The notes under the pieces were generated by a model, which was not told the DNA's origin, made no database searches, and saw only the letters and a program-made list of their open reading frames with translations. This document shows, piece by piece, positions 41,756-50,432 of a stretch of DNA of 64,000 nt. A program made the position numbers and the translations under genes. Every line of letters starts with the position of its first letter. Position 1 is the stretch's first letter. The DNA comes from CAYONP01 sp964405335 (GTDB taxonomy: Bacteria > Armatimonadota > UBA10988). The stretch covers positions 23,778-87,777 of the forward strand of contig CAYONP010000008.1 of NCBI GenBank assembly GCA_964405335.1. The letters run 5' to 3'.

Positions 41756-42985
41756 TCACGTGCGCGCCCGCTCGCCCAGCGTGGCGGCGGCCTGGGCCTG
41801 CCGCTGATGCTGCTGCAGGGCGAGGCGGTAGACGGCCACGGTGCGCTTCGCGACGGCGCTCCAGGTGAACCGATCGGTGACCGTGCGACGCGCCGCGGCG
41901 CCCAGGGCGGCGCGGAGCGGCGGGTCGTCGACCAGGCGGCGGATGGCCACGGCCAGTTCGTGGGGCGCGCCCGGCTCGACCAAGAGGCCGGTCTGCTCGT
42001 GCTCGAGGATCTCGGGGATCCCGCCGACATTGGTGCCGACCAGCGGCAGACCACAGGCCATCGCCTCGAGGCCGGCGATGCTGGTGGCCTCTTTGAGCGA
42101 CGGCAGTGCAACGATGTCGGCCGCGGCATAGACGCTGGGCATGTCCTGGTTCGGCACCCGGCCCAGGTAGGTGACGCGATCGGCAAAGGGCGACCGGCGG
42201 ACGGCCTCGCGCACCTCCAGCTCGTATTCCTCGGCCCGGGCGCCACTGTCACCGGCAAAGACAAACCGCAGTCGGTCGCGCAGGTCGCCCAACCGCTTGA
42301 GGGCGTGGGCCAAGTCGATCACACCCTTGACCGGCACCATGCGGCAGGGCGCCAGGACCACGACTTCGTGGTCGGCGGCACCCAACCGCCGCCGGGCGGC
42401 CTGGCGGAGCGATTCATCGGGCCGGAAGAGCGAGGCGTCGACCGCGTTCGGGATGACCGACACGCGCTCGGCGGGATAACCGAGGGTGACCGCTCCGGTG
42501 GCCCGTTCCTGGCTCGGTGCGATCAGCCGGTCGGCCAGGCCGAACTGCCAGCGCCAATGGTCAAGCCCCTGACCGGTGTCGAGAGCCTGCAGGAAGTTGG
42601 AGGTGTGATTGGTGAACACCCGCGCCGCGCCGGTCTGCGGCGCGATCAGCGGTGCCGACCACTGCGCATCGTGCCAGTGCAACACCAGCGGCCGGCGCGA
42701 CAGGCGGTCGACCGCCCGCGCCATGCCGAACCGCTCCCAGGCAGCGCGCCCGATACCCCGCGGCAGGCCGGGCACGCCGAGTTCGAGCACCCGCACGCCG
42801 TCACGCGTGACCCAGGTCGGCCAGAGCCGGCGCCGGGTGCCGCTCTTTCGTCCATCGCCGGTGGTGATGACGCAGACGTCAACCGCCTGCCGCGCCAACT
42901 CCCGCGCCAAGTTGTGGACATGCGCCGCGACACCGCCGATGTTCGGCAGATAGTCCGAGCTAACCAACGCAACCCTGGCGTCCAT
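41756..42985 (-). CDS. Glycosyltransferase family 4 (GT-B)
   Basis: A 409-aa enzyme with VALVSSDYLPNIGGVAAHVHNLARELAR at the N-terminus (GGxxxHV donor/acceptor loop) and LVLHWHDAQWSAPLI near 95. The C-terminal domain has VLAPCRMVPVKGVIDLAHALKRLGDL near 220 and ADIVALPSLKEATSIAGLEAMACGLPLVGTNVGGIPEIL near 315, with the E-x7-E catalytic pair. It is one of two GT4 enzymes here, probably in surface polysaccharide assembly. The ATG at 42985 removes a short non-conserved upstream extension. Confidence 0.9.
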   Translation of the reverse strand: MDARVALVSSDYLPNIGGVAAHVHNLARELARQAVDVCVITTGDGRKSGTRRRLWPTWVTRDGVRVLELGVPGLPRGIGRAAWERFGMARAVDRLSRRPLVLHWHDAQWSAPLIAPQTGAARVFTNHTSNFLQALDTGQGLDHWRWQFGLADRLIAPSQERATGAVTLGYPAERVSVIPNAVDASLFRPDESLRQAARRRLGAADHEVVVLAPCRMVPVKGVIDLAHALKRLGDLRDRLRFVFAGDSGARAEEYELEVREAVRRSPFADRVTYLGRVPNQDMPSVYAAADIVALPSLKEATSIAGLEAMACGLPLVGTNVGGIPEILEHEQTGLLVEPGAPHELAVAIRRLVDDPPLRAALGAAARRTVTDRFTWSAVAKRTVAVYRLALQQHQRQAQAAATLGERART

Positions 42986-43185
42986 CACCTGTATCCCCTT
43001 GTCCCACTGATCGCAGTACAACGATGTAGCACGCACCCGTCGCGCGTGCAGCTGTACACTTCCTGAAACATCGGCAGGTGTTTGCTACACTATAGCACTT
43101 AGGACCGAGGCACGATTCGCATCGGGCACGGGGTAGCGCTCTGCAGTCGCCAGCGGACGGGGCGCTGCAGAGGAGAGCAACAGCC

Positions 43186-44499
43186 ATGGGAACGCTAAGC
43201 TCTGAAGATGCCAACGCCAGTGCAGCCGAGCACGAGGCGCAGGCAGGTGCAGATCGGGGCTTGGCCGGCTTGCGGGTCGGCTGGCTCAACCCGAGGCCCA
43301 TCCGCGAAACGGCCGCGCTGGTCAAGTTGATGCGGGCAATCGTGCGCGCGGGGGCGCGGATCGTCTGCTGGGTGCCGTCGGCTGCGGAGTTTGCCTCGCC
43401 CTTTCGCGATGAGGACTGGTTTGAGGCGGTGAAGGTGATCGAGTGGCCGCCGCGCGCGACGGTGACGGATGACGCACCAGAGCGCCCGACGCCGACCGTG
43501 AGCGTTCAACAGACCCAACCTCTTCCCCGCGCGCGACCGAAGCTGCCGCGAGCATTGCAGCTGCTGGCCGGGGCCCGACGGGACGCGCTGCGCTTCGCGG
43601 CCGAACTCGTGCGCGAGCAGCCTGACATACTCCACGTTCAGATTGTGGGCTATCAGCCGGAGTTGGTTTCCGCACGCCGGCTGATGGGCTCGCGAGTGAT
43701 CGCTCGCAATGAAGGCGACGCCTTCCTGCTCGGCAAGGGCTGGGCGGTGCGGGCCACCGATTGGTGGCTGAAAACACGTTGCATGCACGCGGCACCACGG
43801 GTAGTTTTCAATAGCGCAACATGCCGAGATAGATGGTGCCGGATGTGCCTGTACCCAGTGAGCAAAACGGCTGTTATCTATAATGGTGTCGCGCCGCATG
43901 CAATAAACAAGACCGTTGATATGCGCACAGCGCTTGGCGTGGCGTCCGACAAGTATCTATTTACCTTCGCGGGCAACTTGGTAGAGGAGAAAGGGGTCAC
44001 GCATCTCGTCAGCGCGGTTGCGGAGAAGCCGGACGCCTTCGCCGCTGCACACTTCGTCCTGTGCGGCGCAGGCGACCTCGCCGAGCGCTTGCCAAGCCAC
44101 CTCCGCGACCTCGGCATCGAGCACCTGTTCACCCTTGCTGGGTTCCGCCGCGACTTGCCCGCCGTTCTGGCCGCGAGTGACTGCTTCGTCCTGCCCTCGT
44201 TGACCGAGGGGCTGCCGAACGTCGTGGTTGAGGCCATGCACGCGGGCTTACCCGTGATTGCGACGGACGTGGGCGGGACGCGGGAGGCCGTGGAGGACGG
44301 CATCAACGGTTGGCTTCTCCCGGCGGCCGATGTGCCTGCGTTGCGTGCGGCGCTGCTCGATGCCCTGCGTGATCGCAGCGGTGCCGCCGAACGCGGCCGC
44401 AGGGGTCAGGCGATTGCGCAGGAGCGCTTCAGTGTGGCTGGCATGGAAGGCGCATGGCTTTCGATGTGGGCTGGTCTCAATCGTCCCTCCAGTGCCTGA
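43186..44499 (+). CDS. Glycosyltransferase family 4, atypical composition
   Basis: A 437-aa GT-B enzyme. The N-terminal domain has LRVGWLNPRPIRETAALVKLMRAIVRAG near residue 28 and DILHVQIVGYQPELVSARRL near 147. The C-terminal domain has LFTFAGNLVEEKGVTHLVSAVAEKPD near 258 and ASDCFVLPSLTEGLPNVVVEAMHAGLPVIATDVGGTREAV near 338, with EGLPN-E. Its codon use is less GC-biased than that of the neighbours, which suggests transfer. GGAGAG precedes ATG 43186 by about 9 nt. The 200-nt stretch before it (42986-43185) holds a TTGCTACACTATAGCAC segment that may be part of a promoter; nothing else is seen. Confidence 0.85.
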   Translation: MGTLSSEDANASAAEHEAQAGADRGLAGLRVGWLNPRPIRETAALVKLMRAIVRAGARIVCWVPSAAEFASPFRDEDWFEAVKVIEWPPRATVTDDAPERPTPTVSVQQTQPLPRARPKLPRALQLLAGARRDALRFAAELVREQPDILHVQIVGYQPELVSARRLMGSRVIARNEGDAFLLGKGWAVRATDWWLKTRCMHAAPRVVFNSATCRDRWCRMCLYPVSKTAVIYNGVAPHAINKTVDMRTALGVASDKYLFTFAGNLVEEKGVTHLVSAVAEKPDAFAAAHFVLCGAGDLAERLPSHLRDLGIEHLFTLAGFRRDLPAVLAASDCFVLPSLTEGLPNVVVEAMHAGLPVIATDVGGTREAVEDGINGWLLPAADVPALRAALLDALRDRSGAAERGRRGQAIAQERFSVAGMEGAWLSMWAGLNRPSSA

Positions 44500-44561
44500 A
44501 TATGCGGCGGATGACCGCCGTCCTAGGGCCTGCGGCGGGAGACGTTGGTGGAGTCGACGCC

Positions 44562-45422
44562 CTAACGTGCAGGTGGCTCCCGTACGCCCCAAAGCTGGTC
44601 GCTGACATGCGGACGGGAGTCAGTGCGTTCGTGCGTCGTGAAGCCCGCGGCCTGCAGCAGCGCTGCCACCTCCGCCCTGGTTCGGAATCCCTCGCCGTCA
44701 CCACGGTCGGCCCGGAAGTCGTGGCAACAGACGCACACGGCGGCCGTGCGTTGCAGTAGCCCCTGCGCGCCGCGCAAGGCCGCGCCCTCGGCGCCCTCGA
44801 TGTTCATCTTCAGAAAGTCAAGGTGCCGTATGCCTTGAACGGCGCTGAGGTGGTCGAGGGTGTCGGTCTGGACCTCCGCGATGTCTGCTCCCCGGGCGGT
44901 GATGATGCTGTTGTTCTGCCAGTCCGACTCGCCGCCAATCGCAACGGAACCAGGCACATCGGTCGCAGCGAGGTGCACAGGCTGCACGTTGTGGAGCGAG
45001 TTCAGCCTGCAGAAGGCCACCAGCCTGCGATAGGTAGCAGGGTGCGCCTCGATCGCCCAGATGCGGCCTGCGTCGCCGATGCGGCGCAGGAACGGAAGCA
45101 GGTCCTCACCGGCGCCGGCTCCGACGTCCATCACCACGTGCCCGGCAGCCGGCGTGTAGCGGTGCATGTAAAAGTCGCACACGGAATCGTCGAGACGCAT
45201 CGCCTTGGCGCGCCATCGCTGCATGCGGCCTTTGGAGTAGGACCACGTCTCCCCGTCGGGCCACCACACGCCACCGCTCAGATGCGCCCAGCCCTCATCG
45301 TACGTGATACGGCAGACCGGATCCTCCGTGATCTGCCGTGCGAAGTGAGTCGACGCGACCGCCAGAATGCGCCGCCTGGCTCCTCGGTCCAGGACCCGGA
45401 GTAGCCGCCTCCTCAGTCCCAT
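44562..45422 (-). CDS. FkbM-family methyltransferase
   Basis: A 286-aa protein. VVMDVGAGAGEDLLPFLRRIG near residue 107 is the SAM-binding motif, and IWAIEAHPATYRRLVAFCRLN near 131 is motif II. VQTDTLDHL and LDFLKMNIEGAEGAALRGAQGLL near 205-225 form the FkbM-type motif with a conserved NIEGAE. FkbM enzymes methylate sugar or polyketide hydroxyls; in a glycan locus, sugar O-methylation is likely. It overlaps the start-side of the GT87-like gene by 10 nt. Confidence 0.85.
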   Translation of the reverse strand: MGLRRRLLRVLDRGARRRILAVASTHFARQITEDPVCRITYDEGWAHLSGGVWWPDGETWSYSKGRMQRWRAKAMRLDDSVCDFYMHRYTPAAGHVVMDVGAGAGEDLLPFLRRIGDAGRIWAIEAHPATYRRLVAFCRLNSLHNVQPVHLAATDVPGSVAIGGESDWQNNSIITARGADIAEVQTDTLDHLSAVQGIRHLDFLKMNIEGAEGAALRGAQGLLQRTAAVCVCCHDFRADRGDGEGFRTRAEVAALLQAAGFTTHERTDSRPHVSDQLWGVREPPAR

Positions 45423-46759
45423 CCGCCTGAAGCCTCCTGGTGACCATAGACAGCCGCCGTAGCACGGTGTTGCGGATAGTCCCCCGCCCCGCCCGCACTG
45501 GCTGGTTCGGCAAGAGACGGGCCATCGGCCGCGGGCGTCGGAGCGGAACGGTGGGTGAGCAGAATCACGGCGAACACGATGCAGGCGAGCGCGTAGCGGC
45601 TGTAGAGCAGGTGCTCCAGGCCGTCGGGCAGCGCGGCCAGGGCGCTGACGTAGTGGTCGCCGGGGACCACGAAGGCCAGCGCGCAGAGCGCGACGGCGAG
45701 TTGCCCGGCCGCGCGCAGCTCGCGGGCCAGCAGCAGGGCCGCCAGCAGGGCCGGCAGCACCAGCACGAAGGTGTAGCTCCACGAGGTGGTCAGGGTGGTG
45801 GGGATCAGCCCCAGCAGCGCCAGGCCGGGCAGCGGCGACCCGCGGCCGGCCGGCCGCGCCGCGGCGACCAGCGGCGCGGCCACCGCGGCCAGCAGCCACA
45901 GCTTGGCCAGGCGGTCGACCTCGGCCGGCATGGTCTGATACGACCAGCCGGTGAAGCCGTCGCCGTGGCCCAGCAGGCGGCTCAGCACGGCCGGCACGCC
46001 CTGGTTGAAGAGGTGGGTTTCGACAAAGCCGGTCAAGGTCGGCCAGACCACCTCGTGATAGGCGGCATAGAGGCTGGCCGGCACGACCGGCAGGAGGACC
46101 AGGGGTATGGCGACCATCGCCACGGCGAACGAAACCAGGAAGCGCCAGCCGCGCGGCCGGACGAGGGCGAGCGGCAGCAGCACGATGGGATAGATCTTGA
46201 TCCAAGTCACGGCGGCGAGGCAGCAGCCGGCGGCCCAGGGCCGGTCCCGCTCGAGCAGCCACAGGAACGCCAGGCAGGCGAGCAAGAGGAGGCAGTTGAC
46301 CTGTCCCCAGTGCGCATTCAGGTAGGTCGGCGCGGCGGCGACGGCGATCAGCATGGCCAGCGCCGCCTCGCGGCGGTCGACCCGCAGGCCGGCGGTCTGG
46401 GCCAGCAGCCGCAGGGCGAGCCGCACGGCGAGCACTGTCGCGGCATAGCAGAGCACGATCCAGAGCCCATAGGCGACCGGCCGCGGCAGCAGCGCGAAGG
46501 CCGCGAACAGCCCGGCGGCGGGCGGCGGGTAGGTGAACCACATCGGGTCGCCCGGGTGGTGCACATAGACCTCGCGCGCGCCGGTCAGCAGCGCCTCGCC
46601 GGCGCCCATGTAGACCTCGAAATCGCTGGCCGTGCCGCGGCCGAAGAGGTTGCGCGCCAGGTCGGGGAGCTGGTAGAGGAAGGTCAGCGCGAACGGCGCG
46701 GCGACCAGCCACAGGATCGGCAAGCTGGTCGGCCGCTCGTCCACCACCTGACGCCGCAT
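45413..46759 (-). CDS. GT87-like (DUF2029) polytopic mannosyltransferase
   Basis: A 448-aa integral membrane protein with about ten helices. After the first helix (LPILWLVAAPFALTFLYQL) there is GTASDFEVYMGAGEALLTG, the extracytoplasmic DF(E/D)xY motif of GT-C enzymes. MWFTYPPPAAGLFAAF follows near residue 75 and VTWIKIYPIVLLPLAL near 185. GT87 proteins use polyprenyl-phosphate-mannose. It is encoded upstream of the FkbM gene in the same direction, in a glycan-building region. Confidence 0.85.
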   Translation of the reverse strand: MRRQVVDERPTSLPILWLVAAPFALTFLYQLPDLARNLFGRGTASDFEVYMGAGEALLTGAREVYVHHPGDPMWFTYPPPAAGLFAAFALLPRPVAYGLWIVLCYAATVLAVRLALRLLAQTAGLRVDRREAALAMLIAVAAAPTYLNAHWGQVNCLLLLACLAFLWLLERDRPWAAGCCLAAVTWIKIYPIVLLPLALVRPRGWRFLVSFAVAMVAIPLVLLPVVPASLYAAYHEVVWPTLTGFVETHLFNQGVPAVLSRLLGHGDGFTGWSYQTMPAEVDRLAKLWLLAAVAAPLVAAARPAGRGSPLPGLALLGLIPTTLTTSWSYTFVLVLPALLAALLLARELRAAGQLAVALCALAFVVPGDHYVSALAALPDGLEHLLYSRYALACIVFAVILLTHRSAPTPAADGPSLAEPASAGGAGDYPQHRATAAVYGHQEASGGWD

Positions 46760-46926
46760 CGGCGGTACCCCGTCGGACTAGTCGTTCGCTCTGCTGTTCG
46801 GCCGCCCTCCGCGGCGCTTTAGGCGTTGGCGGAGCCACCGGTGCGTGGAGGCATCGTCGAGATGTCGGCCGAATACCGGGCCTGGTCGAAAGCAGCGAAC
46901 CGGCGCGCGAGGCGCGGGAGATGGCG

Positions 46927-48219
46927 ATGTCACAACTACTCGCCGGCGCGGCGCGGGTCTGCATCACCCCGCCGGTCGGCATCCGCATGGCCGGCTATGC
47001 GTCGCGCGATCACGGCGCCGAGTGGATCCACGACCCGCTCTCGGCCCGCGCGCTCTTCCTGCGGTCGGGCGACGACGAGGCGGTGATCGTCGCGACCGAC
47101 ATCTGCATGTGGCGCGGCGAGGCGCAGGACGAGGCGCGGCGCCGGCTGACCGACGAGCTGGGCATCCCTCGCGCGGCGCAGTTCTTCTGTGACTCGCACA
47201 CCCACGCCGGGCCGACGTTGATGGGCGGGCCGATGGAGCAGCGTTACGCCGCCAGCCTGATCGATCAGGTCGTCGGCGCGGCGCAGTGGGCCCGCGACGA
47301 GGCCCGGCCGGCGCGCTTGTCGGTCGGCCGCGCGCCGGTGCAGTTGGGCGTCAACCGCCGCGAGCGCTTGCCCGACGGCAGCATCGTGCTGGGCGTCAAC
47401 CCCACCGGTCACCTGCTGCCGTTCGTCGACCTGGCGCGGTTCGACGGCGACGACGGCCGGCCGATCGCCTGCCTCTACTCGCACGCCTGCCACCCGACCA
47501 CGCTCGGTCCGTCGCACTACCTAATCAGCGCTGATTTCCCCGGCATTGCCTCGGCCCGGCTCGAGGCCGAGCTCGGCGCGCCGGCGCTGTTCCTGCAGGG
47601 CTGCTGCGGGAACATCAACAGCCATCCGCGCGACGGGCTCGAGCATGTGGTGCCACACGGCAACCGGCTGGCCGAGGCGGTGCTCGGCATCGCCGATGCG
47701 CTCGAGCCGGTCGCGGTGCCGGCGCTGCAGGCGGTCGAGCGGCGGTTCGAGCTGCCGTTGGAGCCGCCGCCGACGCGGGCCGAGGCGACCGCCGCCCTGC
47801 GCCGCGCCGAGGCCGAGCTGGCCTCCGCGCGCAGCGAGCACGAGCGCTTCTGGGCCGACCGCCGGGTCGACCAGGCGCGCAGCCTGCTGCGCCACCTCCG
47901 CCGGCGCACCGTGCCGCGCGGCGTGCCGCTGACCATGAGCCTACTGCGCCTGGGCGAGTGGGCGATGGTCGGGCTGGCCGGCGAGGTTTTCTCGACCCTG
48001 GCGGCCGCGGTGGCCGACGGCTCACCGGCCCTTCACACGGTGGTGCTGGGTTACACCAACGGCTGGTTCGGCTACCTCCCCGATGCGCCGGTGTGGGACG
48101 AAGGAGGGTACGAGTACAACGTCCGCATTCACCACCACGGCCTGCCCATCGCCCGCGAGAGTGGTGAGGTGCTGGTGAGCCAGGCGCTGGAGATGCTCGG
48201 TCAGGCGGTCGGTCCCTGA
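46927..48219 (+). CDS. Neutral/alkaline ceramidase-like N-terminal domain protein
   Basis: A 430-aa protein. GAARVCITPPVGIRMAGYASRDHGAEWIHDPLSARALFL at the N-terminus, FCDSHTHAGPTL near 95, LYSHACHPTTLG near 183 and FLQGCCGNINS near 225 match the neutral ceramidase N-terminal fold with its zinc-binding His and the active-site Ser/Thr region. Many bacterial members are single-domain hydrolases of unknown substrate. No signal peptide is visible, which is unusual for a ceramidase. ATG 46927 has GGGAG 6 nt upstream; 46921 is too close to it. Confidence 0.8.
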   Translation: MSQLLAGAARVCITPPVGIRMAGYASRDHGAEWIHDPLSARALFLRSGDDEAVIVATDICMWRGEAQDEARRRLTDELGIPRAAQFFCDSHTHAGPTLMGGPMEQRYAASLIDQVVGAAQWARDEARPARLSVGRAPVQLGVNRRERLPDGSIVLGVNPTGHLLPFVDLARFDGDDGRPIACLYSHACHPTTLGPSHYLISADFPGIASARLEAELGAPALFLQGCCGNINSHPRDGLEHVVPHGNRLAEAVLGIADALEPVAVPALQAVERRFELPLEPPPTRAEATAALRRAEAELASARSEHERFWADRRVDQARSLLRHLRRRTVPRGVPLTMSLLRLGEWAMVGLAGEVFSTLAAAVADGSPALHTVVLGYTNGWFGYLPDAPVWDEGGYEYNVRIHHHGLPIARESGEVLVSQALEMLGQAVGP

Positions 48220-48241
48220 CCCAAGGTCCTCAACGACGCCC

Positions 48242-48557
48242 GTAGCGGCGCATCGCAATGCGCCGGTTGATCGGCGGGCGTGGCCGGGAATCCGGGCGCA
48301 TTGCCATGCGACCCTACGGCACACGATGGTGCATTGCATCATATGGTGATAACGTGTAGCGGCGCATCGCAATGCGCCGACCGGCGGTCCGGCCCCTCGC
48401 CGCCCATCAACACGACACCCGTAGCGGCGCATCGCAATGCGCCGTTCGGTACGCGGGCGTGGCGTGGAATCCGGGCGCATTGCCATGCGCGCCTACCGCA
48501 TACGTTGGTGCATTGCGTCATATGGTGATACCGTGTAGCGGCGCATCGCAATGCGCC
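48242..48557. repeat. Tandem array of GTAG-type REPs, GCGCAT stem, 179-nt period
   Basis: GTAGCGGCGCATCGCAATGC starts occur at 48242, 48356, 48421 and 48535, each folding CGGCGCAT/ATGCGCCG. Inverted partners ending CTAC (CGGGCGCATTGCCATGCG type) lie at 48291-48317 and 48472-48496. The linker TGGTGCATTGC..TCATATGGTGATA occurs twice. The unit REP-partner-linker-REP is thus repeated with a period of 179 nt. It fills the gene-free stretch 48220-48620. Confidence 0.85.
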
Positions 48558-48620
48558 GATCCGCCCGGCGTCGCCCGTGGCGTGACCCAATGTTCCGGTC
48601 CAGGGGCTCGCCGCTCGGCC

Positions 48621-49925
48621 TCAGTTCGCTGCCTCGAGCACCTGTAGCTGGTAGCCCACCACACCGGCCGGCACCTGGTTGATCAGCTCGACCAGCCGTG
48701 TCTCGCCCGGCCACAGCGGCACGCCGCCGAGGTGGGCGATCAACCGCTCCGACGTCTCGGACACCGCGCCGCCGGCGTCGAGGTAGCGAACCTGCACCTT
48801 CAGCGTGCCCAATGCCGTCGCGCCGCGGTTGGTCACCTCGAGCGTGGCCCGGAAGTGCTGGCCGTCGCGGAACCGGTTGGTGCTCAGGCTCTTCGCCCGC
48901 TCGGCGAAGGTCACCTCGACGCCGGCCGGCTGTGCCAGCCAATCGACCGACAACGGCGTGGCCGCGGAGTAGCTCGCCGCCGCCGGCCGCTGCTCGGCGG
49001 TCTCGGGCCGGAGCACCGCGCGGGCGACCGACGGCTCGGTCTGGTGCAGCTTCTCGAACAGCGCGGTGTCGCCCGGCCGGAGCGCCGAATCGGCCGTGCC
49101 GATCACCTCGACCACGTCGGCGCCGACGGTGGCGCCGGCGGCGTCGCGCAGCTCGAGCCGGACCTTGAGCGCGTGCAGCTCGGTCGTGCCGGTGTTGGTG
49201 ACCAGGCCGGTCAGGCGGTAGAAGCACGAGGTCGGGTAGACGCTCAGCTCCGAGGTGCGGGTCTCGAAGTCGATGTCGGCCGCCTCACCGGCGAGCAGCT
49301 CGACCGGCACGGCGGCCTCGGGCAGCGGGGCGACCTCGGGCACCGGTGCGACAATCGGCGGCGGCTGTGGGACGACCACGTCGCTCGACGGGGTCACGAT
49401 CAACGCCGCGAGCAGGCCGAAGAGGATGGTGAAGGCGATGATCAACGCCATCACCAGCGCCGCGTTCGGGCGCTGGCGCACGACGGGCGCCACGGCGCCC
49501 TTCACGGGCTGATCGACGCGGTTGAGCAGCTCGTAGGCCGCCTCGCACTCTGGGTCGAGCTCGAGGCAGCGGCGGGCCCAGCGCTGGGCGGCGGCCTGGT
49601 CGGCGCCGTTGGGCCGGGCGGCATGGCGGGCGGCGTGGGCTTCGGCCAGGCGCAGCGCCGCTTCGAGCCAGCCGGGCGCTAACGCGGCGGCATCGGTCAA
49701 CTCGGCCACTGCGTCGTCGCAGCGGCCGTGCTCGAGGTACCGCTCGCCGCGGGCCAGGTGGTCGCGCGCGGCCTGTTCGGCGGCGGCCAAGTCGGCCTCG
49801 GTCAGACCCAGGTCGCGGGCCACCTCCTGCAGGTCCTCGGGCGTCAGGCTCTCGTCGCGCTGCTGCCGCAGCTCGAGAATGCGGTCGATGTACTCGCGCT
49901 GGATCTCATCGTGGTCCAGGCTCAC
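48621..49925 (-). CDS. TPR and membrane protein with FxLYD-like domains
   Basis: A 434-aa protein. The cytoplasmic N-terminal part (1-150) has coiled/TPR-like helices with HLARGERYLEHGRCDDAVAELTDAAALAPGW. A single helix follows (NAALVMALIIAFTILFGLLAALIV, about 155-178) and a Pro-rich linker. Two beta-sandwich domains carry FYRLTGLVTNTGTTELHALKVRLELRDAAG near 240 and FRATLEVTNRGATALGTLKVQVRYLDAGG near 355, the pattern of FxLYD-type domains. GTG 49925 is chosen since AGGGAG lies 5 nt upstream; GTG 49931 is an alternative. The role is unknown; an envelope scaffold is possible. Confidence 0.7.
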   Translation of the reverse strand: MSLDHDEIQREYIDRILELRQQRDESLTPEDLQEVARDLGLTEADLAAAEQAARDHLARGERYLEHGRCDDAVAELTDAAALAPGWLEAALRLAEAHAARHAARPNGADQAAAQRWARRCLELDPECEAAYELLNRVDQPVKGAVAPVVRQRPNAALVMALIIAFTILFGLLAALIVTPSSDVVVPQPPPIVAPVPEVAPLPEAAVPVELLAGEAADIDFETRTSELSVYPTSCFYRLTGLVTNTGTTELHALKVRLELRDAAGATVGADVVEVIGTADSALRPGDTALFEKLHQTEPSVARAVLRPETAEQRPAAASYSAATPLSVDWLAQPAGVEVTFAERAKSLSTNRFRDGQHFRATLEVTNRGATALGTLKVQVRYLDAGGAVSETSERLIAHLGGVPLWPGETRLVELINQVPAGVVGYQLQVLEAAN

Positions 49926-49939
49926 GGTCACTCCCTGCG

Positions 49940-50173
49940 TCAGGCGATCGGCACGGTGACCGACGGGGCCGGCAACACCTCGCCGTCCTCGATCATGACG
50001 CCGAGGATGGAAGCGATGCCCTCGTAGGCGCAGGCCAGGGCTTCGGCCGGCGTGCTGCCGGCGGCGCAGACGCCGATGAAGTCCGGCACGTGGGCGACAA
50101 ACCCGGCCTCATACGGATCGGGCAGCACGGTCACGGCGTAGCGGCTGGCGAGCTGCTCCAGGGACTCAGCCAT
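49940..50173 (-). CDS. hicB: HicB-like antitoxin
   Basis: A 77-aa protein with the HicB partial RNase H fold: YAVTVLPDPYEAGFVAHVPDFIGVCAAGSTPAEALACAYEGIASIL. HicB binds and inhibits HicA. The ATG at 50173 overlaps the HicA gene by 8 nt. No DNA-binding domain is visible, so autoregulation is uncertain. Confidence 0.85.
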   Translation of the reverse strand: MAESLEQLASRYAVTVLPDPYEAGFVAHVPDFIGVCAAGSTPAEALACAYEGIASILGVMIEDGEVLPAPSVTVPIA

Positions 50174-50432
50174 CACGATGCTCCGAGTCGCGTTCGAGGT
50201 CCTCGAGGATGGAGAGGACATGCTCGACATAATAACGCTTGACCGGCCCACGAGGTGGCCGCGGGATGCTGACGTGCTGACCGCTCGCGGTATGGACAAA
50301 GACGACATGCGAGCCGCCGGTGCTGCGCCGCTGCTCGAAGCCATGCGCCTCAAGTAAGGACGTGAGAGCATCGAACCGGACAGCGCCGGGATTCGCGCGG
50401 GCTGCGGCCAAGCGCTTCTCTTTACGCCTCAC
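50166..50432 (-). CDS. hicA: HicA-like mRNA interferase toxin
   Basis: An 88-aa double-stranded RNA-binding-like protein: LTSLLEAHGFEQRRSTGGSHVVFVHTASGQHVSIPRP, with the G-SH catalytic His of HicA. It cleaves mRNA. It is immediately upstream of hicB and overlaps it. It starts with GTG at 50432, overlapping the stop of the large lipoprotein gene (GTGA), so it is coupled to that gene rather than having its own leader, which is unusual for a toxin-antitoxin pair. Confidence 0.85.
   Translation of the reverse strand: MRRKEKRLAAARANPGAVRFDALTSLLEAHGFEQRRSTGGSHVVFVHTASGQHVSIPRPPRGPVKRYYVEHVLSILEDLERDSEHRDG

Noticed and set aside
43080..43125. Promoter before the GT4 gene at 43186
   Set aside because: A TATA-like CACTATAGC is visible but I could not place a convincing -35 box, so I do not list it as a feature.
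48242..48557. CRISPR-like array
   Set aside because: The spacing is irregular, the repeats are palindromic REPs in both orientations, and the linkers are conserved rather than unique spacers.
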